DNA of 56,337 bases, from assembly GCA_003818205.1 (NCBI GenBank), contig RPRQ01000029.1, positions 1 through 56,337 on the forward strand, written 5' to 3'. Below, in pieces: positions 33,380 to 41,640 of this stretch; positions within the stretch are counted from its first letter, which is position 1, and each line of letters begins with the position of its first letter. The position numbers were made by a program, and so were the translations under genes. The stretch is from Bacteroidales bacterium (GTDB lineage: Bacteria > Bacteroidota > Bacteroidia > Bacteroidales > Tenuifilaceae). Under the pieces are notes generated by a model. That model made no database searches and was not told the origin of the DNA. It saw only the letters and a program-made list of their open reading frames with translations.

Positions 33380-34495
33380 ATGGCAGTTACATATCCCTAT
33401 CTCCTTCTCGATAAAGGAAAATGTCTTGAAAACATTAAGAAAATGGTTAACAAGGCAAAAAAGAATAACCTTAAACTCCGGCCACATTTTAAGACCCATC
33501 AGAGCATTGAGGTTGGAACATGGTATAAGCAGCTAGGCGTTGATACCTGCACCGTTGCATCTTTTCCCATGGCGAAATATTTTGCATCGGGAGGTTGGAA
33601 TGATATAACCGTAGCCTTTCCCGTTTCGATTTTCGATGTTGAAATTATCAACTCGATTGGGCAACAAATCAACCTTAACATTACCACATCATCGTACAAA
33701 AACCTAAATTCGATAACAAATGCCGATATTCATCGCAAACTAGGTATTTACATTGAATTAGACTGTGGGCACGGTCGTTCAGGCCTTAGCCCTGATAATA
33801 ATCGGGAAATTGCGTTAATGGTAAATCTCATTGAGCAGAACAAGTATTTTCATTTAAAAGGTTTTATTACCCATGCAGGGCATACCTACGGGGCAGAATC
33901 AATTGAAGAGGTTGAGGTAATGCATCGAAAGGCGCTGAAGCTGCTCTCTCAAATTAAGCTATTTTGGAATGAGAGCTACCCAGAAATCAGTATTTCATAC
34001 GGCGACACACCCTCATGCTCTATCTCGGAGGATTTTTATGGCGTTGACGAGATTCGCCCCGGCAATTTCGTTTTTTATGATGTAACCCAAGCCTCCATTG
34101 GATCGTGTACCCACAAAAGCATTGCTATAGCGTTGATATGCCCTGTTGTTGATGTTTATTCCGAACGAGGTGAAGCGACTATACGTGGAGGGGCAGTTCA
34201 CCTATCAAAGGATTTTATTCTTTTACCCAATGGCTCTAAGTCGTACGGACTTATATGCCCTTTTAACGGTAAAAAGTGGGAACAGCCGATTGAGGGTCTT
34301 TGGCTAAAAAGCATAAGCCAGGAGCATGGGGTTATCGCATCAAAGGATGCTGATATAATTAGCAAACTCAAACCCGGCCAGCTAGTCGCAATCCTCCCTG
34401 TACACAGCTGCCTCACAGTGGATACCATGGGCGAGCTGTTTCTATCCGATGGCACAAGCATCTCAACGATGAGAAAAAGGGGAAACAATAATTAG
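33380..34495 (+). CDS. D-threonine aldolase / D-serine dehydratase-like PLP enzyme
   Basis: 371 residues of alanine-racemase-like fold type III. The PLP lysine is K38 in LRPHFKTHQ; the phosphate and substrate regions include DCGHGRSG (128-134), THAGHTYG (164-171) and GDTPSC (208-213). The C-terminal domain carries the metal-site pair H342 and C344 in LPVHSCLTVD and QEHGV (H316). Family members cleave D-threonine to glycine and acetaldehyde or deaminate D-serine; the choice is not decided by sequence. The alanine-racemase second domain is replaced by the metal-binding domain, as expected for this group. Start matches the family. Confidence 0.85.
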   Translation: MAVTYPYLLLDKGKCLENIKKMVNKAKKNNLKLRPHFKTHQSIEVGTWYKQLGVDTCTVASFPMAKYFASGGWNDITVAFPVSIFDVEIINSIGQQINLNITTSSYKNLNSITNADIHRKLGIYIELDCGHGRSGLSPDNNREIALMVNLIEQNKYFHLKGFITHAGHTYGAESIEEVEVMHRKALKLLSQIKLFWNESYPEISISYGDTPSCSISEDFYGVDEIRPGNFVFYDVTQASIGSCTHKSIAIALICPVVDVYSERGEATIRGGAVHLSKDFILLPNGSKSYGLICPFNGKKWEQPIEGLWLKSISQEHGVIASKDADIISKLKPGQLVAILPVHSCLTVDTMGELFLSDGTSISTMRKRGNNN

Positions 34496-34855
34496 TGTCT
34501 GTCCATAATATGATTTTTTTTGATTTAAGAACAAGCCTGCCTGCCGGCGAGGCAAGGAACAACGATTTAAGATTTCTGATGTTTGCGTAATCAGTTTATT
34601 TTCAGAAATCACTAAAATCTGAAATCGTTAACCGATCCGGCAGTTGCCGGAGAGTTCGCCGAAGGCAACCGAACAAAGTGAGCTCAGCGAAGCTAATCCT
34701 TGTTCATTTTTCAATTTGTTTAGAGTTTCTGACTTTAGAGAGGTGCCCTTATATAATCAACGAAAAAAAAAATCTTCTCCTATTAAAATCTATTTCACAT
34801 AAAGTATTTCAAGTATTTTGTTTTTTTATTTACATTTACTGAAAAGGATTTTGCT
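34496..34855. repeat. Intergenic repeats before the histidine kinase gene
   Basis: Contains a CCTGCCTGCCGGCGAGGCAAGG palindrome (34526-34550 region), a CCGGCAGTTGCCGG hairpin and a REP core (CCGAACAAAGTGAGCTCAGC from 34669). Downstream, TACATTTA near 34832 is one base from a TAnnTTTG box and could drive the kinase gene. No gene. Confidence 0.6.
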
Positions 34856-36895
34856 ATGATATCTTTCGACTCATCGACCAGCAATGATTTTCAGAGCATA
34901 AATATCGACAAAACCGTTTTTGAAAGTTTTCCGGGTTATGGGATGATACTCAGCTCAAAAGGAAGAATCATAGCCATTACGGATTATACAAAGGAATTGC
35001 TCAACATCCACCTCACCCCTCAGAATAGCAAGTTTTTCTCCATTTTCGAAAATAATGAGCCCAACATTGAATTTGAAAGCATTGTAAAGGAAGGGAAGCA
35101 TGAAATTTGGCATACAATATCAGCGAATAACAGAATCTGCCTACAATTCACTTTCAAACAGATTGCCATTAGCGAAAAACACTATGTAATCGCGCTGATT
35201 AAAGATAAGACAAAGAGCCGAAGGCATGATAAGGTAAAAAAGATACTTGCCAACTTGGCAAAATCTGAGATTCAAATAAAAGAGATCGATCATTACTTTA
35301 AATCAATTCAATGCGAACTCAGTAAGGTGCTCGATGCTGGAAATTTCTTTGTTTTTCAGTACGACAAGTTCATGCAAAATCTTCAGCTAACCTTCATGGT
35401 TGATGAAAACGATAGCTTTACCCACTTCCCTTGCGGAAAAACCCTTAGCGAATATGCAATTAGCCTCAGAAAACCTGTTCTTTTCACCCAAAATCAGATT
35501 GAAGAGCTTATCAAAAAAGGGGTTGTCGAAATTGTAGGCACTCCTGCAAAATGCTGGATGGCAGTTCCTCTATTTCACAACAACGAAGTTTATGGGCTAA
35601 TCGGAATCCAAAGCTACACCTCCGAAAGCGCATTTACAACCGAAGATTTAGAAATACTGGAATTTGTCTCCATACAAATCGCCGTAAGCATCAAGCATAA
35701 GGAGATTGAGACAAACCTTCAAATGGCAAAAGAAAAGGCTGAAGAAGCGGATAAGCTTAAATCCTCCTTCCTTGCCAACATGAGCCACGAGATACGGACA
35801 CCCATGAACGCAATCATTGGTTTCTCCGAATTAATGACACGCAAAACTATTGCCCAAGAGAAAAAGGATATTTATGCGCAGTATATTACCAATAGCGGAA
35901 AAACCCTTCTCACGCTTATCGATGATATTATTGATATTGCAAAAATTGAAGCGGGTCAGCTGAAAATTAACAAATCAGCTACTTATATCAACTTGATATT
36001 TAACGAGATTCTTGAGTATATCAATAATGAGAAGAAGCGGAATAAAAAGGAACACATACTCTTCACTAAAAATGAAGCCATTAACGATGTTAATTTCTGT
36101 TTTCTTTGCGATCCGCTTAGGTTGAAACAGATATTAACCAACCTACTAAATAACTCGCTAAAATTCACCTTCGAAGGGATAATCGAATTCGGCTATCTAA
36201 TACCCAATAACGCAACAATTCTATTCTATGTAAGCGACACAGGCATTGGCCTGAATGATGATAAAATCCCTCTAATATTTGAACGTTTTAGACAAGCCGA
36301 TGATACCACTACACGTCAATTCGGGGGCACAGGTCTAGGCTTAGCAATCTCAAAGAAATTGGTTGAGATGATGGGTGGTAGAATTTGGGCTGAATCAGAA
36401 AAGAGCAAGGGATCAACGTTCTTCTTCTCGCTACCCCTAATAATACCCGAAAGAAGTACAAAGATTGTAGATCAAAAGATTGAATCATCGGTAAACGATA
36501 ATTTCGAGGGCAGAACCATCCTTATTGCTGAGGATGAGGACAATAACTTTATCTTTCTGCAAGAAGTACTCAACCTAACCAAGGTTAAGATTGTTCGTGC
36601 CCATAACGGGCTACAAGCGGTGAACATCATCAAAACGCAGCCCGAAATATCCCTTATACTGATGGATATTAAAATGCCCGAAATGAATGGCTATCAAGCA
36701 ACGAGCATAATCAAAGAGATGAAACCCTCAATACCCATTATTGCTCAAACTGCTTACGCTATGGCAGAAGATTTAATCAAGGGGAAAAATGCAGGCTGCG
36801 ACGACTATCTCTCAAAACCCATAAAACCCGAACTGCTGATTAGCACCATAAGGCACTTCTTTAATTTAACCCCTTCCGATGATAGTGTAACGTAG
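34856..36895 (+). CDS. Hybrid sensor histidine kinase (GAF, HisKA, HATPase, receiver)
   Basis: 679 residues, no transmembrane segment, hence a cytoplasmic sensor. A PAS-like stretch fills about 20-125, a GAF domain about 140-285 (AKCWMAVPLFHNNEVYGLIGIQSY), then a coiled coil and the HisKA box with phospho-acceptor H311 (NMSHEIRTPMNAIIGFSEL). The ATPase shows N (LTNLLNNSLKFT), G1 (DTGIGLNDDK), F (FERFRQAD) and G2 (GGTGLGLAIS) boxes. A receiver domain closes the chain with DED acids at 560-562 region, phospho-acceptor D604 (LMDIKMPEMNG) and K in SKPIKP. It is followed by a PP2C-type phosphatase gene on the same strand, suggesting a signalling pair. Confidence 0.92.
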   Translation: MISFDSSTSNDFQSINIDKTVFESFPGYGMILSSKGRIIAITDYTKELLNIHLTPQNSKFFSIFENNEPNIEFESIVKEGKHEIWHTISANNRICLQFTFKQIAISEKHYVIALIKDKTKSRRHDKVKKILANLAKSEIQIKEIDHYFKSIQCELSKVLDAGNFFVFQYDKFMQNLQLTFMVDENDSFTHFPCGKTLSEYAISLRKPVLFTQNQIEELIKKGVVEIVGTPAKCWMAVPLFHNNEVYGLIGIQSYTSESAFTTEDLEILEFVSIQIAVSIKHKEIETNLQMAKEKAEEADKLKSSFLANMSHEIRTPMNAIIGFSELMTRKTIAQEKKDIYAQYITNSGKTLLTLIDDIIDIAKIEAGQLKINKSATYINLIFNEILEYINNEKKRNKKEHILFTKNEAINDVNFCFLCDPLRLKQILTNLLNNSLKFTFEGIIEFGYLIPNNATILFYVSDTGIGLNDDKIPLIFERFRQADDTTTRQFGGTGLGLAISKKLVEMMGGRIWAESEKSKGSTFFFSLPLIIPERSTKIVDQKIESSVNDNFEGRTILIAEDEDNNFIFLQEVLNLTKVKIVRAHNGLQAVNIIKTQPEISLILMDIKMPEMNGYQATSIIKEMKPSIPIIAQTAYAMAEDLIKGKNAGCDDYLSKPIKPELLISTIRHFFNLTPSDDSVT

Positions 36896-37012
36896 AATAA
36901 TGAATTATTCTATATTTTTCATCTAAGTAATTAGAAACAAATTAAATACACCTTTATAATATTATTTTTTTCGTAATATATTATTTTCTGCTACAATTTT
37001 TATCAAAAATCA

Positions 37013-37020
37013 TACATTTG
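37013..37020 (+). promoter_or_regulatory. Putative -7 box of the SpoIIE phosphatase gene
   Basis: TACATTTG matches TAnnTTTG, 27 nt before the ATG at 37048. This suggests separate transcription from the kinase gene 120 bp upstream and also argues against the in-frame TTG start at 37018. Confidence 0.55.
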
Positions 37021-37047
37021 CTTCCGAGCCAACAACTACTCCACCGA

Positions 37048-38367
37048 ATGTCAACCTTCCCCAAAATTTACCAAGTCATCATCAGCACCTTACTTCTATT
37101 CCATTCAACCCTATTATATCCCGAAGATTTACAGAGCAAATCCTACAAACCCCAACTTATTAAGGTTAGAATAGAGCAAGTTCTAACCATGAGCAAAACT
37201 GACACTGCTGAATCAAAGAGAGTTATTCGAGAAATAATTTCAGAAATTGAAAAAGGAAACGACCCTAAAAACCTTTACAACGCCTACTCAGCCTACGCAA
37301 AAATATTGAAAGAGTGTAAAAAGAATTCCGAGGCAATTGCTACTGCGAATAAGGCATCAATGCTTGCAGACGAGTTAATCAACAATAATAATGATTACAA
37401 AGAATTAAAGTTGAACCGTTTACTGCTGTACATAACCATTCTTCTTTCGTTATTGCTAATGATATTAATTTACAGCGGTTATAAAACAAAGAAACGTGCA
37501 AACATCGACCTTTCTATTCAAAAGAATGAAATCGAGGAGCAGAAACACCTAGTTGACAACCGAAATAAGGATATTACGGATAGTTTAAACTACGCTCGAC
37601 GCATTCAGCAAGCAATATTTAAAACATCAGAACGGTTAGAGCAGTTTTTCTCCGAAGCATTCATTCTATTCACCCCCAAGGATATTGTAAGCGGTGATTT
37701 TTATTGGGTTAAAAGCAAAAACGATCAAATTCTTTTTGCAATGGCCGATTGTACTGGTCACGGTGTTCCGGGTGCTTTCATGAGCATTATCGGAACATAC
37801 GGTTTAAATAACCTTGTTAACGAGTCGAACCTTACTAACCCCGGTGAGATTTTGAATGAAATGAATTATCTTTTCAAAAATTCATTCGACCAAAGCGAAG
37901 GTTCGGAAATATTCGACGGAATGGATATTTGCCTTTGCCTCTACAATTCTACAACCAAAGAGCTAAATTACTCCGGAGCCAACCTACCCCTTCACATCCT
38001 CAGGGATAGCTCTAAACCTCAACCAACATCGCATATTGTACATAATAACAACCTGTTCAGCCTATACCAGGTAAAACCGAACAAGCAACCGATTGGATAC
38101 ATCTTTGAAGATTCAAATTTTGTTACCCACGGTATTCAGCTCATGGAGGGTGACATACTATACCTATTCACTGACGGTTTTGCCGATCAATTCGGTGGGC
38201 TTTACAAGAAAAAGTATCGCTATCAGGAACTTCGAAAACTGCTGTGTGAAATAGCCACTAAGCCTTTAGCAGAACAACGAGCCATCCTTTACGATACTTT
38301 TAGAATTTGGAAAGGGGATAACGTTCAGGTTGATGATATGAGCTTTATGGGGGTTAAAATCACCTAG
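37048..38367 (+). CDS. Membrane SpoIIE-type serine phosphatase
   Basis: 439 residues. Signal peptide (IYQVIISTLLLFHSTLL), a short periplasmic helical stretch, a transmembrane helix near 135-155 (LLLYITILLSLLLMILIYSGY), a coiled coil (KKRANIDLSIQKNEIEEQKHLVDNRNKDITDSLNYARRIQQAIF) and a PP2C/SpoIIE phosphatase domain: PKDIVSGDFYWV, MADCTGHGVPGAFMS with the metal aspartate, FDGMDICLC, and LFTDGFADQFG, with final DDMSFMGVKI. Many Bacteroidota homologues have longer TPR sensor regions; here the sensor is cut to about 90 residues. The preceding gene is a hybrid kinase. The last 4 bases overlap the convergent small membrane gene. Confidence 0.85.
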   Translation: MSTFPKIYQVIISTLLLFHSTLLYPEDLQSKSYKPQLIKVRIEQVLTMSKTDTAESKRVIREIISEIEKGNDPKNLYNAYSAYAKILKECKKNSEAIATANKASMLADELINNNNDYKELKLNRLLLYITILLSLLLMILIYSGYKTKKRANIDLSIQKNEIEEQKHLVDNRNKDITDSLNYARRIQQAIFKTSERLEQFFSEAFILFTPKDIVSGDFYWVKSKNDQILFAMADCTGHGVPGAFMSIIGTYGLNNLVNESNLTNPGEILNEMNYLFKNSFDQSEGSEIFDGMDICLCLYNSTTKELNYSGANLPLHILRDSSKPQPTSHIVHNNNLFSLYQVKPNKQPIGYIFEDSNFVTHGIQLMEGDILYLFTDGFADQFGGLYKKKYRYQELRKLLCEIATKPLAEQRAILYDTFRIWKGDNVQVDDMSFMGVKIT

Positions 38368-38687
38368 CCGTTCTTGTTAATAACCAAAAGAAAATCAATC
38401 ATCAGCAGGAATAGCAAGAAAAACTCCACATCTTGTACTCCGATTAAATTTAGCAGAATTGATATAATAATTGTAACCAGTATTATTAGCCTATACTTAT
38501 CGATTTGAACCTTTGCTTTACCTCTCAGCTTATAGTAGTAGCTTAATCGATAAAAAATATATGGTAAAAAGGCAATATAGAACAATACAAAGCCTACGGG
38601 GTAATTCAGTATCCTAACCAGCCCTGTAAAAACAATTAAAGCCGAGGTAAAGATTAGCACTTTACGCTCCGAAATCTTCTTATCCAT
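38364..38687 (-). CDS. Small integral membrane protein
   Basis: 107 residues with three to four hydrophobic helices: VLIFTSALIVFTGLVRIL, GFVLFYIAFLPYIFYRL, RLIILVTIIISILLNLIG and FFLLFLLMIDFLLVI, with a basic loop KLRGKAKVQIDKYR between the second and third. No family recognised. It overlaps the convergent phosphatase gene by 4 bp, which leaves no room for a terminator and may cause transcriptional interference. Confidence 0.6.
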   Translation of the reverse strand: MDKKISERKVLIFTSALIVFTGLVRILNYPVGFVLFYIAFLPYIFYRLSYYYKLRGKAKVQIDKYRLIILVTIIISILLNLIGVQDVEFFLLFLLMIDFLLVINKNG

Positions 38688-38764
38688 CCTTTTTTTTAAA
38701 GAGCCTCAAAAATAGCTCATTTTTATTATCCAATGCTAAAGCAAACATATAACAACTACTGATA

Positions 38765-38796
38765 TTTGGGTAAAATGGAAAATAAATGTAGGTTTG
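38765..38796 (+). promoter_or_regulatory. Bacteroidota-type promoter of the M28 peptidase gene
   Basis: TTTG (38765-38768), a 20-nt spacer and TAGGTTTG (38789-38796) match both consensus elements of the primary sigma factor with the expected spacing; the ATG is 32 nt downstream. Confidence 0.75.
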
Positions 38797-38828
38797 TAAA
38801 TACAACTAATTAACAAATTGCAATCATA

Positions 38829-40607
38829 ATGAAGCAGTTACTAAAAATATGGGTACTTGTTTTGGTATCCTCAACAGTCTCTTGCCAAAATGTACAAAAA
38901 ACCAAGATCGACATAAACAGAAAAGATCTTCACCAAATTATCGACTTCCTTGCTTCGGATAGCCTAAGAGGTCGATACCCAGGCACTCCATACGATAAGG
39001 TGTCAGCTAAATACATTAGAGATCAATTCGAAAGCTTCGGGTTAAAGCCAATGGCTGAGAATGGTTATCAGTTTATGGACATTATCATCGATCAGAAACC
39101 GGGTTCAAATAATAGCTTATCGATAAATGGAATCGAACAGAAGTATAATACCCACTTCGCTACACTGCCCTTCTCTTCATCGGGGAGTTTGGACGCATCG
39201 GTTGTATTTGTTGGCTTTGGCTTTAAAATCAACAATGAAAGATTGCTTTGGAACGACTACCAAACGGTTGATGTTACCAATAAGTGGGTGTTAATCCTAC
39301 GCGGTGATCCTGAGCCCGATAGCCTTCAAAGCGTTTTCGTCAATCAATCGTCCGATAGGAATAAAACGATTATCGCCAAGGATATGGGAGCAAAAGGGGT
39401 AATACTCGTTTCAGGAAGCACCTATGATCCGAACGATAAGCTCTCCAACATGTCCGAAAGGGGTTATGATATCGGCATACCTGTAATCCAGGTCAAGCGG
39501 GATGTGGCAAATTCGATTCTAAACGGACAAGCAAAAGTTGAAGAGCTAGAGAAACAACTCGTAACCGACAGACGCTCCCACTCCATTGAGTTGCAAACCA
39601 AAGCTATTGCAACCACCGATGTAGTTAACGAATCAAAAATAACCCAGAATGTTATCGCAAAGCTTGAGGGGTCTGACATCAACCTTAAAAAGGAGTATAT
39701 CGTAATAGGTGCTCATTTCGACCATTTAGGAATGGGCGGAAAGAACACTTCTAGCCGAAAGCCCGATACCATTGCCGTACATAATGGTGCCGATGATAAT
39801 GCATCGGGGGTTGCTGCAATGATAGAACTTGCTCAGAAGCTTTCAGCAAAGAATAAGAAGGTTAAGCGTAGTATCGTATTCATTGCATTTGCTGCTGAAG
39901 AGATGGGGCTTATCGGTTCACAAAAATTTGTTGAATCGAATTTAGTAAACAATGAATCGGTAATTGCAATGATCAATATTGATATGCTTGGGAGGATGAA
40001 TAAAAAAGAGCTTCAGATTAGCGGAACTAAAACATCTACCGAAAGCGAAACCATACTAAAAGGGCTTAATGCCGACTCCTCCTTAACCTTATCCTTTTCA
40101 CCTGAAGGTTATGGCCCATCGGATCATGCCAGCTTCTATAATAAAAGCATCCCAGTTTTCGCATTTACAACGGGTGTTCATTTAGACTATCATACCCCGT
40201 TTGATGATATCGACAGGATAAACTTTGATGGTATGGTATTGGCAACGAACTACATTTACAATCTTACCTTCGAGCTATCGAATCGACCAAAAAAACTTCT
40301 TTTCCAGGAAGCAGGTCCAAAATCAAGACCTGTAAGAAACGGAAGGGGATTTAAGGTTAAACTGGGTATTATCCCTGATGTTAGCGGTACAACCAATAAT
40401 GGGCTAAAAGCCATTGGGGTATCCGAAAATAACCCTGCTTATAAAGCAGGAATGAAGAGCGGTGATATAATTACAGCATTAAATGGAAAGCCTGTAAAAA
40501 ATATACAGGATTACATGTTCAGGCTATCTGAGCTCAAAGCAGGGATGACCGTTTCGGTTGAAATCCAACGGGGTGAACAAAAGCTTGTATTGCTGGTTCA
40601 ATTATAA
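38829..40607 (+). CDS. M28-family aminopeptidase lipoprotein with PA and PDZ domains
   Basis: 592 residues. Lipobox at SSTVSC (Cys19) anchors the enzyme in the envelope. Two-zinc M28 catalytic core: GAHFDHLGMG (metal His and nearby Asp), NGADDNASG (bridging Asp), AFAAEEMGLIGS (general base and metal Glu), MINIDMLGR and SDHASFY, with a late metal His in LDYHTPFDD. A PA domain inserted at about 85-220 (VVFVGFGFKIN...WVLILRGDPEP). A C-terminal PDZ domain (about 505-590) with NPAYKAGMKSGDIITALNGKPV may bind substrate or partners. Start is supported by a good promoter. A gene for a membrane protein follows by 18 bp. Confidence 0.92.
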   Translation: MKQLLKIWVLVLVSSTVSCQNVQKTKIDINRKDLHQIIDFLASDSLRGRYPGTPYDKVSAKYIRDQFESFGLKPMAENGYQFMDIIIDQKPGSNNSLSINGIEQKYNTHFATLPFSSSGSLDASVVFVGFGFKINNERLLWNDYQTVDVTNKWVLILRGDPEPDSLQSVFVNQSSDRNKTIIAKDMGAKGVILVSGSTYDPNDKLSNMSERGYDIGIPVIQVKRDVANSILNGQAKVEELEKQLVTDRRSHSIELQTKAIATTDVVNESKITQNVIAKLEGSDINLKKEYIVIGAHFDHLGMGGKNTSSRKPDTIAVHNGADDNASGVAAMIELAQKLSAKNKKVKRSIVFIAFAAEEMGLIGSQKFVESNLVNNESVIAMINIDMLGRMNKKELQISGTKTSTESETILKGLNADSSLTLSFSPEGYGPSDHASFYNKSIPVFAFTTGVHLDYHTPFDDIDRINFDGMVLATNYIYNLTFELSNRPKKLLFQEAGPKSRPVRNGRGFKVKLGIIPDVSGTTNNGLKAIGVSENNPAYKAGMKSGDIITALNGKPVKNIQDYMFRLSELKAGMTVSVEIQRGEQKLVLLVQL

Positions 40608-40625
40608 AATCAAAAATTATTAATT

Positions 40626-41489
40626 ATGAAATCAACTTTGGGGTACTGGACATTTGCTGTAATAATCACATTAAGTGCGTTGGTATATCAACGTGTAACT
40701 GGACCAACCAACCCTAAAAGGGTGAAAGTAACATTTGAAAACCAGATTGTAAAGAATAAATTACCCCGTAGCGGCGATTCAAACACCGATTGTAAGGTTG
40801 AACTTAAAAGCATTCCTTCATTTTGGGACGCATCTCTTTACTATAGAGAGTATAGATCTAATGAGAAATCAAATAAAGAATGGATTGTTACACCGTTTAC
40901 ATCAGAAGAATCTAACAAAATATTCGCCCTGCTACCCCATCAAGATGCTGCTGGAAAACTTGAATACTATATCGAGTTTAAGAATACCAACAATAATAGT
41001 GTTGTTGATATTTCAAAAAGTGAACCTATTGTAATTCGTTTTAAAGACCCAGTACCAGCATGGGCATTAGCACCGCATATTTTGTTAATATTTATTGCTA
41101 TGCTTTTCTCAAACCTAACAGGAATAATGGCTGCTTTTAACCACGATAAGTTTAAATATTACGGCATATTAACCATCGCATTCCTATTTGTTGCAGGTTT
41201 TATTTTTGGACCAATCGTTCAGAAATATGCATTTGGTGCATACTGGACGGGCTTCCCCTTCGGATTCGATTTAACCGATAATAAAACGCTAATTGCCTTC
41301 GTTGCTTGGGCAATTGCGGTTTACTTTAACAGAAATGAAAGACGCCCATTACTTAGCGCAGCGGCTGCAATCGTGATGATTATTGTTTTTAGCATTCCTC
41401 ATAGCCTAAGAGGTTCGGAGCTGAACTACGAAACAGGTCAGGTGGTTACTGGTTATATACCTTACATTAGAAGTATTTTACCTTTTTAG
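40626..41489 (+). CDS. Multi-spanning membrane protein of unknown function
   Basis: 287 residues. One N-terminal helix (FAVIITLSALVY), a periplasmic beta-rich domain (about 30-145, with strands KVTFENQIVKN, KVELKSIPSFWDASLYYREYRS, LEYYIEFKNTNNNS), then four more helices (WALAPHILLIFIAMLFSNL, YYGILTIAFLFVAGFIFG, TLIAFVAWAIAVYF, LLSAAAAIVMIIVFSIPHS). It is separated by 18 bp from the M28 peptidase and is probably co-transcribed. The order of helix, extracytoplasmic domain and helices is shared by uncharacterised Bacteroidota proteins; no function can be assigned. Confidence 0.7.
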   Translation: MKSTLGYWTFAVIITLSALVYQRVTGPTNPKRVKVTFENQIVKNKLPRSGDSNTDCKVELKSIPSFWDASLYYREYRSNEKSNKEWIVTPFTSEESNKIFALLPHQDAAGKLEYYIEFKNTNNNSVVDISKSEPIVIRFKDPVPAWALAPHILLIFIAMLFSNLTGIMAAFNHDKFKYYGILTIAFLFVAGFIFGPIVQKYAFGAYWTGFPFGFDLTDNKTLIAFVAWAIAVYFNRNERRPLLSAAAAIVMIIVFSIPHSLRGSELNYETGQVVTGYIPYIRSILPF

Positions 41490-41548
41490 TATAAATACAA
41501 ATAGAGGGTGTCTAAAAAGACCATTTAACTTCGTTGAGCCCTGCGGGG

Positions 41549-41590
41549 TTCACGCAAACCTTGCCTGCCGGCAGGCAAGGTTTGCGTGAA
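41549..41590. repeat. 42-bp perfect palindrome
   Basis: Self-complementary over its whole length; arms begin TTCACGCAAACCTTGCCTGC and meet at CG. Belongs to the CTGCCGGCAG family also seen at 373-405, 3665-3685, 34526-34550 and 32527-32560. It lies in the 150 bp between convergent genes and could act as a bidirectional terminator, although it lacks T tracts. Confidence 0.7.
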
Positions 41591-41640
41591 ACTATTATTG
41601 ACTTTTTAAACAGCCTTTACTATATTTAAACAACTTAATT

